Below, one piece after another: positions 46,285-54,613 of a stretch of DNA of 61,104 nucleotides; position 1 is the first letter of the stretch; the number at the start of each line of letters is the position of its first letter. Source of the stretch: 2-02-FULL-55-14 sp964473365. Lineage in GTDB: Bacteria; Bacteroidota; Ignavibacteria; UBA10030. The stretch spans positions 1-61,104 of the forward strand of contig CAYYOV010000019.1 of NCBI GenBank assembly GCA_964473365.1, in the 5' to 3' direction. Both the position numbers and the translations under genes were made by a program. The notes below the pieces were generated by a model. It saw only the letters and a list, made by a program, of their open reading frames with translations, was not told the origin of the DNA and made no database searches.

Positions 46285-46695
46285 TCACAACCGCGCAGGA
46301 TCGATTGCCCGATCTCGCTGGACTTTCGGATCCCATGCGTATTTGCGTATCTGAAACCGGAACGATCCGAAGTTGATCAGAAGTCCGTGCTGCTTATTTG
46401 AGGCCCGCAGGTAGCCCAAGATTTGCGCCACATGTTCGGGGGCAATGTCGCGGGCCGCCTTCAGCTCTACGATGAGTTCGTGTTCAACAAGAAGGTCGGA
46501 TACGTATTCACCGACGACGGTAGCGTCGTTATCGCTCACGGCCATCGGACACTGCTGCACCACATGGCGACCGGCCTTCCTGAGCCTGTGAGCCAACGCA
46601 TTTTCGTAGACCTTCTCAAAATGTCCGTGTCCAAAATAGCGATGAATCTCATACGCCGTTTGGCGCACTTCATCACATAAAGACATGACGTCCAT
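46285..46695 (-). CDS. GxxExxY protein
   Basis: 136 residues from ATG 46695 (GGAGGGGG upstream). The name-giving motif is GHFEKVYENAL (residues about 23-33), followed by ELIVELKAARDIAPEHVAQILGYLRAS, which resembles a PD-(D/E)xK-nuclease-like core with an E-L-K motif, and GLLINFGSFRFQIRKYAW. The family is widespread, often multi-copy and of unknown function. Longer upstream frames run through the dispersed repeat and into rnhB and are not real starts. The gene is bracketed by facing copies of the repeat, which suggests it moves as a small cassette. Confidence 0.85.
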   Translation of the reverse strand: MDVMSLCDEVRQTAYEIHRYFGHGHFEKVYENALAHRLRKAGRHVVQQCPMAVSDNDATVVGEYVSDLLVEHELIVELKAARDIAPEHVAQILGYLRASNKQHGLLINFGSFRFQIRKYAWDPKVQRDRAIDPARL

Positions 46696-46745
46696 TTCCC
46701 CCTCCCATCTGAAGCCTTTGATACAGACGCTAGACTTCCATTCTC

Positions 46746-47396
46746 CTATTTCATTCTGCGCCCTTTGCGTTCTTTGCGGACAGTGTCGGCCTCCCACAGG
46801 TCCAACTGCACTTTGAAGGTCCTACGGTGGATCGGAGACAGACCATGCTTCGCGATCGCCTTCCGATGTTGCTCGGTGCCGTACCCCTTGTGCGCCGCAA
46901 AGCCGTACTCCGGATACAGCCGATCGTATTCCAACATCAGCCGGTCGCGTTCGACCTTGGCGATGATCGACGCGGCCGCGATCGAGAAGCAGAGCGCGTC
47001 GCCGTCGACGATGTTCACGAAACGGAGTGTCTCGTGCCGGAATGAATTGCCGTCGATGAGCAGCAGATCGGGCGGAGTTCCCAGCGACCGGACCGCCTGC
47101 TCCATGGCCAGATTGGTCGCGCGGAGAATGTTGATCCGGTCGATCTCTTCATGCGACACCACGCCGACGCCCACGTCGATGGCACCGGCCCGGATCGTTG
47201 CGGCCAGCTCTTCGCGCCGGACGGCAGAAAGGACCTTTGAATCGTCGACCCCGTCGATCAGTAGGTCGGGCGGAAAGACCACGGCTGCCGCGACGACTGG
47301 ACCGGCAAGGGGACCCCGTCCGGCCTCATCCACACCGGCGATCCGCGCGGCGCCGCGTGCCCGGTAGGACGTCTCGAACTGAATACTGATCGGCAT
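46746..47396 (-). CDS. rnhB: Ribonuclease HII
   Basis: Cleaves RNA in RNA-DNA hybrids. 216 residues from ATG 47396. The catalytic acids are Asp23 and Glu24 in GVDEAGRGPLAGP, Asp115 in LLIDGNS, and Asp151 in SIIAKVERDRLM; the C-terminal HGLSPIHRRTF is also typical. The start overlaps the upstream UbiA gene closely (stop TGA ends 2 bases before ATG). The last residues VRKERKGRRMK are encoded by a copy of the CCGCAAAGAACGCAAAG repeat, so the tail looks like a recent extension or replacement. Confidence 0.94.
   Translation of the reverse strand: MPISIQFETSYRARGAARIAGVDEAGRGPLAGPVVAAAVVFPPDLLIDGVDDSKVLSAVRREELAATIRAGAIDVGVGVVSHEEIDRINILRATNLAMEQAVRSLGTPPDLLLIDGNSFRHETLRFVNIVDGDALCFSIAAASIIAKVERDRLMLEYDRLYPEYGFAAHKGYGTEQHRKAIAKHGLSPIHRRTFKVQLDLWEADTVRKERKGRRMK
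46767..46784 (-). repeat. Repeat copy inside the 3' end of rnhB
   Basis: CTTTGCGTTCTTTGCGG on the plus strand, i.e. CCGCAAAGAACGCAAAG on the minus strand, is read in frame as RKERK near the C-terminus of RNase HII. It is inverted relative to the copy at 46247-46264. Confidence 0.75.
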
Positions 47397-47398
47397 GG

Positions 47399-48244
47399 TC
47401 AGCTGACGGGACGACCGAACCAGATCGCTACGAGACCGACCACCATCGCGACTTTGAGGAGCGAACTGAGCATGCGCATATGTGCGGGTGTATCGTTCCG
47501 CCACACAGCCACGGCAACGAAGGCCATGATCGCGTCGGCGACAAGGACGATCGGCAAGAACGCCGGCCGGTAGAGGTCGCGCGTTCCGACGACAAGGGTG
47601 ATGAGGATCAGGAGGATGAGACTGACGGAGGTGACAATCCGAGCCGGACGTACGCCGTATCGCACTGGAAGCGTGGCTGCATTCGCCTTCGAATCTCCGT
47701 CTCGGTCCTCGACGTCCTTGACGACCTCACGGGCCAGGTTCGCGAAAAACGCGAACAGCGCCGGTACGATGCCGGCTTGGATGGACCCGACCGCGGAAGC
47801 ACCGTACACGAACGCTAGGCCGGTCATCCCAGCGACGACCAGGTTGCCGACAAGCGGCATCGCTTTGAGGGAGCGGCTGTAGAAATAGAGCAGCACGATA
47901 CTGCCGACCACGATGGCGAAGGGCCACGAGCCGACCGTTGCGCTGCATATCGCGGCCACACCGGCCGACGTCCCCCACGTGAGCGTCGCATCTCGTTCAG
48001 TCAGCGCACCGCGCGGGATGGGACGGTCCGGACGATTGACACGATCGATCTCCACGTCAAACCGGTCGTTGATGGCGTTGGCGCCTGCTGCGACCGCTAT
48101 GCCTGCACAGGCGGCAAGGACCATCGCAACCGCCTCGTCCTCATCACCACCCGCCAGCACCGAGGCAACGATGATGGACAGAAAGGCGATGAGGAGATTG
48201 AGGGGACGGATCAGAGAGAGAAATGCGGGGACGCGGGAGAGCAT
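47399..48244 (-). CDS. UbiA-family prenyltransferase (geranylgeranylglyceryl-phosphate-transferase-like)
   Basis: 281-residue membrane enzyme with about nine helices. The two Asp-rich prenyl-diphosphate motifs are AINDRFDVEIDRVNRPDRPIPRG (residues 57-79) and REVVKDVEDRDGDSKANAATLPV (about 173-195). The first, with VNRPDRPIPRG, is the form seen in archaeal-type (S)-2,3-di-O-geranylgeranylglyceryl phosphate synthases as well as some quinone-pathway UbiA proteins. ATG 48244 is chosen because it gives the usual short lead (MLSRVPAFLSLIRPLN). It is followed by rnhB and preceded by the geranylgeranyl reductase gene, which suggests an isoprenoid lipid or quinone substrate. Confidence 0.85.
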   Translation of the reverse strand: MLSRVPAFLSLIRPLNLLIAFLSIIVASVLAGGDEDEAVAMVLAACAGIAVAAGANAINDRFDVEIDRVNRPDRPIPRGALTERDATLTWGTSAGVAAICSATVGSWPFAIVVGSIVLLYFYSRSLKAMPLVGNLVVAGMTGLAFVYGASAVGSIQAGIVPALFAFFANLAREVVKDVEDRDGDSKANAATLPVRYGVRPARIVTSVSLILLILITLVVGTRDLYRPAFLPIVLVADAIMAFVAVAVWRNDTPAHMRMLSSLLKVAMVVGLVAIWFGRPVS

Positions 48245-48368
48245 GGGTGAGAAACGATCCGAGCGTTCCAGTTTCCAAACAACCGGCAAATGGCCACATG
48301 GCAAAGATCGCCGAATCAGCGGCGACGACATCCGTTATCAACGCGACCGTTCCATCACTTCACAAGAA

Positions 48369-48414
48369 CCCTTCACGCCACCTTCATCCTCTCTCCTCCC
48401 ACCTGCTTCAGTTC
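48369..48414 (-). repeat. Pyrimidine-rich 3' tract after the geranylgeranyl reductase gene
   Basis: CCCTTCACGCCACCTTCATCC, CTCTCCTCCCACC and GCTTCAGTTCTC run to the reductase stop at 48415. GCTTCAGT is shared with the tracts at 49965 and 58884. Confidence 0.45.
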
Positions 48415-49584
48415 TCAGCTCACGAACACTTTCGCGACGTCGATGAGCATGGAGGGTTGATTCCAGAGGGCGGTGCGGAAAATGGCGCCGAGCGTTCGCT
48501 TCTCTTCTGCGAGACGCAAAGCGTTGTCGCAAATGCCGTTGAGGGTCTCGTCCGAGAAGCCCGAGACCGCCTCTTTGATGTTGTAGAAGACGTCGTGGCG
48601 CCAGCCGAGCCGCTTCTGCCATCGCTTTTGGTACTCGCTGAGGAACCTGAGATCGTTCTCGCGAACGGCCTCGGCGGCCACCTGGCCCGCCAGCATGCCT
48701 CCGATCATTCCGCTGATGATGCCACCCCCCGACATCGGGTTCACCTGATGGGCCGCGTCGCCGACCAGCATTACCGGCCCGCGAACGATCTCCTCACATG
48801 TCGTCGCGCACGGGACCCCGCCTGCGATACGCGTGACCATGGCGGCGTGCGGGAACGTTCGGCTGACGAACTCCTCCAAATACCGAATGGCCGACTTCTT
48901 CTTCGCCTCTTCGACGTTGATACCGATGCCGACATTGGCCGTATCATGCCCCTTCGGGAAGACCCAGAGATATCCTCCGGGGGCTACGTCGTCGCCGAAG
49001 TAGAAGTCGAGCGTGTCGACATCTACGCGCACGTTCGAGAGCGTCACTTGGGCGCACGATTCCATGTCGCGGATGTGACAGGTGGTATCGATGCCAGCCC
49101 ATTTACCGACGCGACTTTCGACGCCGTCCGCGGCGATCACGATGCGGCCCATGATCTCGACCTTCTGGTCTTTGATCACGGCCTTGACCCCGACGACGTT
49201 CCCTTCCGCGTCTCGTAGCAGATCGTACGCGTAGGCTTTTGTGATGATCTCGGCGCCGTTGCGCGCCGCAAGCTTGGCGACCTCGACGTCGAACAACCGG
49301 CGCTCAAGAACGTACCCCTTCCCGTCCAGCCGCGGGACGACGGAATGGCCGTTGGGCGCGACGAGCCGGAATTTTGTGACTGTCGCAGCGATCCATTTCG
49401 GGTCGGGTTCGATGAACTGGACCACCCCTTCATGGCTCACGGCCTCTCCGCAGCGGACCGGATATCCCACGTCGCGGTCCTTCTCGAGGACCAGGACGGA
49501 AGCCCCATGTTCGGCGGCGAATCGGGCAGCGGTCGAGCCGGCCGGACCTGCCCCGACAACGATGATATCGTACGAAGATCTCAT
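48415..49584 (-). CDS. Geranylgeranyl reductase family FAD-dependent enzyme, archaeal type
   Basis: 389 residues. The FAD motif GAGPAGS is at 11-17 and GDAAHQVNP at 275-283. Two blocks match archaeal geranylgeranyl reductases: RCGEAVS at 44-50 (with the cysteine found in archaeal GGR) and YLWVFPK at 205-211 (substrate pocket). Such enzymes saturate double bonds of geranylgeranyl chains in archaeal membrane lipids, or of menaquinone/phytyl chains in bacteria. The ferredoxin gene directly upstream overlaps the start (ATGA), and a characterised archaeal GGR uses a ferredoxin as donor. Together with the UbiA gene this suggests isoprenoid lipid modification. Confidence 0.88.
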   Translation of the reverse strand: MRSSYDIIVVGAGPAGSTAARFAAEHGASVLVLEKDRDVGYPVRCGEAVSHEGVVQFIEPDPKWIAATVTKFRLVAPNGHSVVPRLDGKGYVLERRLFDVEVAKLAARNGAEIITKAYAYDLLRDAEGNVVGVKAVIKDQKVEIMGRIVIAADGVESRVGKWAGIDTTCHIRDMESCAQVTLSNVRVDVDTLDFYFGDDVAPGGYLWVFPKGHDTANVGIGINVEEAKKKSAIRYLEEFVSRTFPHAAMVTRIAGGVPCATTCEEIVRGPVMLVGDAAHQVNPMSGGGIISGMIGGMLAGQVAAEAVRENDLRFLSEYQKRWQKRLGWRHDVFYNIKEAVSGFSDETLNGICDNALRLAEEKRTLGAIFRTALWNQPSMLIDVAKVFVS

Positions 49585-49820
49585 CGACCAAACTCCACGG
49601 GGGCGTTCAGATGTTGCGGGATCTCATGCGGTTTGTCGGCGATACCGTCGCGGTGGAACTCGATCACCTCCCACGGACATGCCCAAACGCATTTTCGGCA
49701 GTTCGTGCATCGCTCGTCGACGATGGAGATCTTCGACTCCTGCAACTCGATGGCATCCTCGGGGCAGACCCCCACGCAACAACCGCAGAAGTCGCACTTA
49801 CCCGGGACAATATGGATCAT
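49581..49820 (-). CDS. 2[4Fe-4S] ferredoxin
   Basis: 79-residue ferredoxin. Cys9, 12, 15, 19 (CDFCGCCVGVCP) and Cys38, 41, 44, 48 (CTNCRKCVWACP) bind two [4Fe-4S] clusters. The C-terminal tail (VIEFHRDGIADKPHEIPQHLN) is not typical of clostridial ferredoxins. The stop overlaps the reductase start by 4 bases, so it is very likely the electron donor for that flavoprotein. ATG 49820 has no good SD; the longer frame upstream passes through repeat sequence and is discounted. Confidence 0.9.
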   Translation of the reverse strand: MIHIVPGKCDFCGCCVGVCPEDAIELQESKISIVDERCTNCRKCVWACPWEVIEFHRDGIADKPHEIPQHLNAPVEFGR

Positions 49821-49964
49821 GAGGGGAGCTGAACGAGGCACGGAGCGGTCTGATAAGTGTGATGAGCGAAAATAGGGGAATTCGCGGGAAGAACCAAGGG
49901 AGACGAACGAAGGAAGATAAGAGACACAAGACTGAGGCGAGGAGAAGCCCATCCTCAAGCTTAT

Positions 49965-50056
49965 GCTTCAGTCTTACATCTCACATCTCCCATCTTACAT
50001 CTTACTTCTTTCATCTTACTTCTTTCATCTTACTTCTTACTTCTTCCTCCTTTCCC
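49965..50056 (-). repeat. Tandem pyrimidine-rich tract after the BamA-like gene
   Basis: Units such as CATCTTACTTCTTT (two and a half copies) and CTTACATCTCACATCTCC fill the gap between the ferredoxin gene and the BamA-like stop at 50062. On the transcript it reads as GAAGTAAGATGAAA repeats. The distal end carries GCTTCAGTCTTACATC, almost identical to 58884-58899. Confidence 0.7.
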
Positions 50057-50061
50057 CTTCC

Positions 50062-51774
50062 TCAAAATTCCGACTGCACCCGCACATGCAGCTTCGCGTC
50101 ACTGAAACCGTCACCCTTCCCCAGCGCGATGCTGATTCCAAGCAGCCCGACGGGTGCATCGACGCGCAGCGTGACACCATAGCCAAACCGTACGAGGTCG
50201 GAACCCGAGATGCCGATCGTGGGCAGGTCCGGACGACGGATCGAGCCTCCGTCAACGAAGGCCCCTATGAACGACTTGGGCGAAAAGAACAATCGATGCT
50301 CGATCGTGGCCCAAATGATGCGCGAACCGAGGAACTCACCTTCGCGATAGCCTCGAAGATCGGTCGCTCCCCCGAGGCGGACTAGGTCGGCGACATCGAG
50401 CGTCCCGCTCCGGACATCCACGGCATGTGCCTCAAGTACAAGTGACTGCGCCCTGAATGGCGTCATGACGCCGCTCATGTCGATCCGAATGCGTTGCATC
50501 GCTGACCGCGCCGATCCTCCCACGCCAGACGATCGCTTTCGCCCGGTCTGAACGTCGGTCGCATACCACATTCCCTGGCGGGGGGTGATGGCATCGTCAC
50601 GCGTGTCGTACGCAAATTGGACGCCCAACAGTGTCTGTTCGCTCGACGACAGGACGGAGGCACCATATCCTTCGATCGGTGTCGTCGAGGTTCGGCGGTA
50701 GCTGGCCCCGACCGAGATCGCCTCGTCCAGCGGTCCGGATGCTCCGACTCCGACCTGTTGGCGTACGTACAAGGAATCCTGCTTTCGCTGCTGAAATTCC
50801 AGGTCCGCCGCGATCTCCGAGCCCAGCACCCACGGTTCCCGGTATGTAAGGCCGATCTCCTGCGTCCCCTGCCGTTCCTGGAACCATCGTGCAGCCAGAC
50901 GCCTCGCGGTTCCAAGCATGTTCCCCAGACGGATATCGACCAGGCCTGTCACCGTTCCCCGTCCAGCGCCGGTGGCCGGCGGCAGATAGCCGACCATTCC
51001 ATCGAACGAGCTCTGCTTCCCCTCGGTGACGGGCAGTGTGACGACGAGCTGTTGTTGTTCGTTCAACTCCGTCCCCGGCAGGCTGACGTTCGTGAACAGC
51101 CTCGTGCGCAAGAGGCGCTTCACGGCATCGTCTGCAGAGCGGGATGTCCACATGTCACCGACACGGATCCCGGACGCGCGTTGCACGGTGGCTGGTGTCG
51201 TGGATGTTGCTCCCGTCACCCGAACTTCTGCAACGCGCAGTGCCGGTCCCACGTCGACCATCAGTCCGATCGTGATCAGGCAGGAATCGGGCGTGTCGAT
51301 ATCGTCGAGGCGATCGACCTGCACCGTGGCCAGCAAACGGCCGGTCCGCTCGGCGTATGACAGAATGGACGCGATGTCACGCTCGAGAATTCCGGGGGAG
51401 AATCGCGAACCCGGCTGCAGGCCCATACTGCCGCGCAGCTGCTCGGTCTCTGCGTCGGTCAGACCAGAGAGCGTCAGACCGGAGACGATCGCCTCATGTC
51501 CTTCGTCGAGGACAACGCGAAGCCCTTCATCCGTCGGCTCAACCCGCCGTACGAGAGCGTGCAAGAAGCCCTGTCCGGCATACCACGGCCGCACCGAGGC
51601 TTCGATCGAATCCGGATGGTCAGGCATGCGGCGTTCGAGCAGGGACGTCAAGGCAGGCGCACGCTCGGAAGCGGCCCCCTCAACGATCACGCGGCGGGAT
51701 TGTGCAGGAAGGAGGCCGCCGACGGCCACGAAAGCCGCCAGCAGGATGAACGATCGAAGGGAGAACGGCATCAC
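50062..51774 (-). CDS. BamA/TamA-family outer-membrane protein (POTRA plus Omp85 barrel)
   Basis: 570 residues with a signal peptide (ends LLPAQ, about residue 25). Two or three POTRA-like modules span about 26-250 (YAERTGRLLATVQVDRLDD; LRVAEVRVTGATSTTPATV). The barrel begins near 260 and has the Omp85 marks GVQFAYDTRDDAITPRQG (about 385) and LRGYREGEFLGSRII (about 480). At 570 residues it is short for BamA (which has five POTRAs) and closer to TamA. It would insert or transport proteins or lipids at the outer membrane. Start GTG 51774 has GGAGG 8 bases upstream; ATG follows next. GWxTD and RimO genes lie upstream in the same direction. Confidence 0.87.
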   Translation of the reverse strand: MMPFSLRSFILLAAFVAVGGLLPAQSRRVIVEGAASERAPALTSLLERRMPDHPDSIEASVRPWYAGQGFLHALVRRVEPTDEGLRVVLDEGHEAIVSGLTLSGLTDAETEQLRGSMGLQPGSRFSPGILERDIASILSYAERTGRLLATVQVDRLDDIDTPDSCLITIGLMVDVGPALRVAEVRVTGATSTTPATVQRASGIRVGDMWTSRSADDAVKRLLRTRLFTNVSLPGTELNEQQQLVVTLPVTEGKQSSFDGMVGYLPPATGAGRGTVTGLVDIRLGNMLGTARRLAARWFQERQGTQEIGLTYREPWVLGSEIAADLEFQQRKQDSLYVRQQVGVGASGPLDEAISVGASYRRTSTTPIEGYGASVLSSSEQTLLGVQFAYDTRDDAITPRQGMWYATDVQTGRKRSSGVGGSARSAMQRIRIDMSGVMTPFRAQSLVLEAHAVDVRSGTLDVADLVRLGGATDLRGYREGEFLGSRIIWATIEHRLFFSPKSFIGAFVDGGSIRRPDLPTIGISGSDLVRFGYGVTLRVDAPVGLLGISIALGKGDGFSDAKLHVRVQSEF

Positions 51775-51806
51775 GTTACCACCCTCCGGCGGGGACTGGC
51801 GGAACC

Positions 51807-53108
51807 TCAGCGAATGGGCCGGTCACGGCCGAGGAGATCGGTCGTCGGATACCGCAACCGATAATCGCCAAAGCCTGTCTCATCCACGAACACGAATTCG
51901 TAGTTCAGGTCGTAGTAGTGCCACACCTCGTACGGCCGCGAGTTCGTTTCGAACGGATGCCGCTCGATGCTTTCGGGCGAACCAAACCGAATGTAGACCA
52001 TGCCGCGGTCTGAACGCCAACCCTCGAGGTAGTGGGCAAAGTTGCGGTTGGCGTACTCCACACGATGGTAGTACTCCTCCATCAGTTCGTTCCGCGGCGT
52101 CTGCGGGTCGGGGTCGCGCTTGTTCCAGAACTCCAGGAAGCGCAGCCGCTTCTCTTCGGGCGTCTCCGCGGACCGAATGTAATCGATGTCCTTTTGCCGC
52201 GCCACATACCGCATCTGGTCGATGGCCAGGTCGACATCGACGATCGAGAACGGCAGATCGGACCACCGCATCGTGAACGTGCGCGATGTCGAGGCAAGGC
52301 GGCGGGCGTCCGTGGCAGGGGCGTCGGCCGGGTAGGCGCCCACGCGGATCACATACGGACCGATCGGGAGCTTCAGGTCGCCAAATTTCATGAAGACCTG
52401 CTGGGTAGAAGCAAGCGGCACCTCGATCTGTTCCATCCCCCCGACCGAGTCACGGTTGGAGTTTTGAATGGTAGCGACAATCCGAACAGGCGCAGATGGT
52501 CCCCGCGTGTACATTTCGAAGAAGATGAAAAACCCCTCCGCTTCGTCACCGACAAAGCCCGAAATGTTTGGAACGATATTGCGTCGGTCGCCGCTCGTGG
52601 TCAACCGATTCACGAGCATCACGTCGCTGAGCGACACACTTCCTTCAGAGAAATCGCTGACGAGGATCTTGCGCCGGAGGGTCGTGGCCTTCCGGGATTC
52701 CTGATCGCGCACTTCGACCCGCAGGTCGAACGGACCCGGCCGCATGTCGAAACTCAGCTGGCGTAGCGAATACAAGCGGTTCGACGTCGTCTGGGCAAAC
52801 TCCTTTGTCCGGATCTCAACCGTTTGCTGCCGGTTCCAGACCGGCTCGCCTTCGGCCGTCGAGACCGTGACGGTAATATCGAACGACCCAACGAACTCAT
52901 CCCCTTGCCGGACAAAGGTGACCTCCTCATACGGGACCTGGAGATACAGCTCCATTTTCGACTTGCCCGAATCGGGCGAGGCGTATGAGAGCACGTCCAA
53001 GAATATCGTCGCCGGCCCGGCCGGACGGCGGTCGCCCAGGTCCACCTGGGCCGCAGCGGGAACGGCCACGAGCAGACTGAAAGCAGCAAGATGCAGAATG
53101 GTTCGCAT
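51807..53108 (-). CDS. GWxTD-domain protein
   Basis: 433 residues with a signal peptide (ends PAAAQ, about residue 21). The C-terminal half contains EGWRSDRGMVYIRFGSPESIERHPFE...RPYEVWHYYDLNYEFVFVDETG, the diagnostic GWxTD region (here GWRSDRG). The N-terminal half looks like beta-sandwich domains. The family is found mainly in Bacteroidota, Ignavibacteria and relatives, and its function is unknown. It sits between rimO (stop overlaps the longest start) and the BamA-like gene, suggesting an envelope role. ATG 53108 is preferred with AGAGG upstream. Confidence 0.88.
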   Translation of the reverse strand: MRTILHLAAFSLLVAVPAAAQVDLGDRRPAGPATIFLDVLSYASPDSGKSKMELYLQVPYEEVTFVRQGDEFVGSFDITVTVSTAEGEPVWNRQQTVEIRTKEFAQTTSNRLYSLRQLSFDMRPGPFDLRVEVRDQESRKATTLRRKILVSDFSEGSVSLSDVMLVNRLTTSGDRRNIVPNISGFVGDEAEGFFIFFEMYTRGPSAPVRIVATIQNSNRDSVGGMEQIEVPLASTQQVFMKFGDLKLPIGPYVIRVGAYPADAPATDARRLASTSRTFTMRWSDLPFSIVDVDLAIDQMRYVARQKDIDYIRSAETPEEKRLRFLEFWNKRDPDPQTPRNELMEEYYHRVEYANRNFAHYLEGWRSDRGMVYIRFGSPESIERHPFETNSRPYEVWHYYDLNYEFVFVDETGFGDYRLRYPTTDLLGRDRPIR

Positions 53109-53137
53109 GATCATCCTCTCCATCTCCTCCGACGACG

Positions 53138-54436
53138 TCAACGCACGACTTCGCCCGTGAGGTCGAATTCCTCAGCGGCGGTGATCCGTACGTCGTAGAA
53201 ATTCCCTACCTGCAGCGGCGTAGGGTTCTCCACCAACACTTCCTGGTCGATCTCCGGCGCGTCCCACGGTGTACGACCGACCGACAACGGCCCTTCATGC
53301 CGGTCGATGAGGACGCGCACCGTTGAGCCAACGAGTGCGGCGTTGCGCTCCGCGGAGATCTCCATCTGCACCTGCATGATCTCGGCCTGGCGCTCTTCCT
53401 TCACGTTCGCCGGGATGGGGTCGCCCAGGTCGAATGCTGACGTTCCTTCTTCCTGGGAGTAGGTGAAGACCCCAAGGCGGTGGAACCGGACCGTCCGGAC
53501 GAAGTCGATCAGGTCGGCGAAGTCTTCGTCCGTTTCATTCGGATATCCGACGATGAGCGTCGTTCGGAGAGCGATCCCCGGGACCCGTTCCTGCATCGTT
53601 GCGATCAGCTCCCGCAGCGCCCGGCTTGTAATGCCTCTCCGCATCGATTTCAAGACCCGGTCGGAGCTGTGCTGGACAGGCATATCAATGTAGGGAACGA
53701 CCGTACGAAAATCCCGGAACGCGTCGAGCAGACGGAGCGGGAACTTCGCCGGATACGCGTACATGAGCCGCATCCACTCGATCCCTTCCACTTCGTTCAG
53801 ACGCCCGAGGAGGTCGTACAGGTTCCGTTCGCCCGTGGCATCGAGGCCGTAATAGGTCGTGTCCTGGCCGATCAGGATCAGTTCTTTCACGCCTTTCCGT
53901 GCCAACTGGCGTGCCTCTGACAGCACCTGGTCCATCGGCTTCGTCCTATGGCCGCCTCGCATGAGGGGGATGGCGCAGAACGAACACGGATTGTCACAGC
54001 CTTCCGAGATCTTGAGGTACGCGAAATGCGAGGGTGTCGTGAGTAACCGTTCGCCCAGAAGCTCCTTCTTGTAGTCGATCCCGAGGTCCGCGAGCACGGC
54101 AGGCATCTCATTCGACCCAAAGTACGAATCGACGTCTGGGATCTCCGATCGCAGTTCATTCCGGAACCGCTCCGACAAGCAGCCCATCACGACGACCTTC
54201 TTGATCTCTCCCCGCTTCTTCCGCTCGACCGCCTCCAGGATGGCGTCGATGGATTCCTGTTTGGCCGCCTCGATGAAGCCGCACGTGTTGATCACCACCG
54301 TATCGGCCTGGTCAACGTCATCCGTTAGTGGGGCCTGGTTGAGCTTGAGCTGTCCGAGCAGCGCTTCGCTGTCGACGAGGTTCTTGGAACAACCCAGGGT
54401 CACAACGTGGATCCTATCGGAAGAGGACGGAACCAA
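53138..54436 (-). CDS. rimO: Ribosomal protein S12 methylthiotransferase RimO
   Basis: Radical-SAM enzyme of 432 residues that adds a methylthio group to an aspartate of ribosomal protein S12. Cys16, Cys52 and Cys86 hold the auxiliary cluster; Cys147, Cys151 and Cys154 (CDNPCSFC) hold the radical-SAM cluster. VTLGCSKNLVDSE at the N-terminus is the RimO-specific form rather than MiaB's. The C-terminal TRAM domain is about 370-432. The start is TTG 54436 without SD; GTG at codon 12 is too far in. It precedes the GWxTD gene. Confidence 0.94.
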   Translation of the reverse strand: MVPSSSDRIHVVTLGCSKNLVDSEALLGQLKLNQAPLTDDVDQADTVVINTCGFIEAAKQESIDAILEAVERKKRGEIKKVVVMGCLSERFRNELRSEIPDVDSYFGSNEMPAVLADLGIDYKKELLGERLLTTPSHFAYLKISEGCDNPCSFCAIPLMRGGHRTKPMDQVLSEARQLARKGVKELILIGQDTTYYGLDATGERNLYDLLGRLNEVEGIEWMRLMYAYPAKFPLRLLDAFRDFRTVVPYIDMPVQHSSDRVLKSMRRGITSRALRELIATMQERVPGIALRTTLIVGYPNETDEDFADLIDFVRTVRFHRLGVFTYSQEEGTSAFDLGDPIPANVKEERQAEIMQVQMEISAERNAALVGSTVRVLIDRHEGPLSVGRTPWDAPEIDQEVLVENPTPLQVGNFYDVRITAAEEFDLTGEVVR

Positions 54437-54575
54437 GGGAGATCGATACGAGATGAGTGGTGTGAGGATACAGGTGGTTTGGAGGTGTCAGGGAAGGGTT
54501 CCAAGCGCGTCGGAACAATCCTCGACTCGCCGTGGGCATCCTTCCCACACTTTTTCCATGCTTCGTACTCTGCTC

Positions 54576-54604
54576 TTTTGCGTTCTTTGCGCTCTATGCG
54601 GCTA
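54576..54604 (-). repeat. Repeat copy between cdsA and rimO
   Basis: TTTTGCGTTCTTTGCG continues into CTCTATGCGGCT, a further arm of the CCGCAAAGAACGCAAAG family. It lies 9 bases past the cdsA stop; the rest of the 177-base gap has no gene that I can support. Confidence 0.65.
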
Positions 54605-54613
54605 AGTCTCTTC

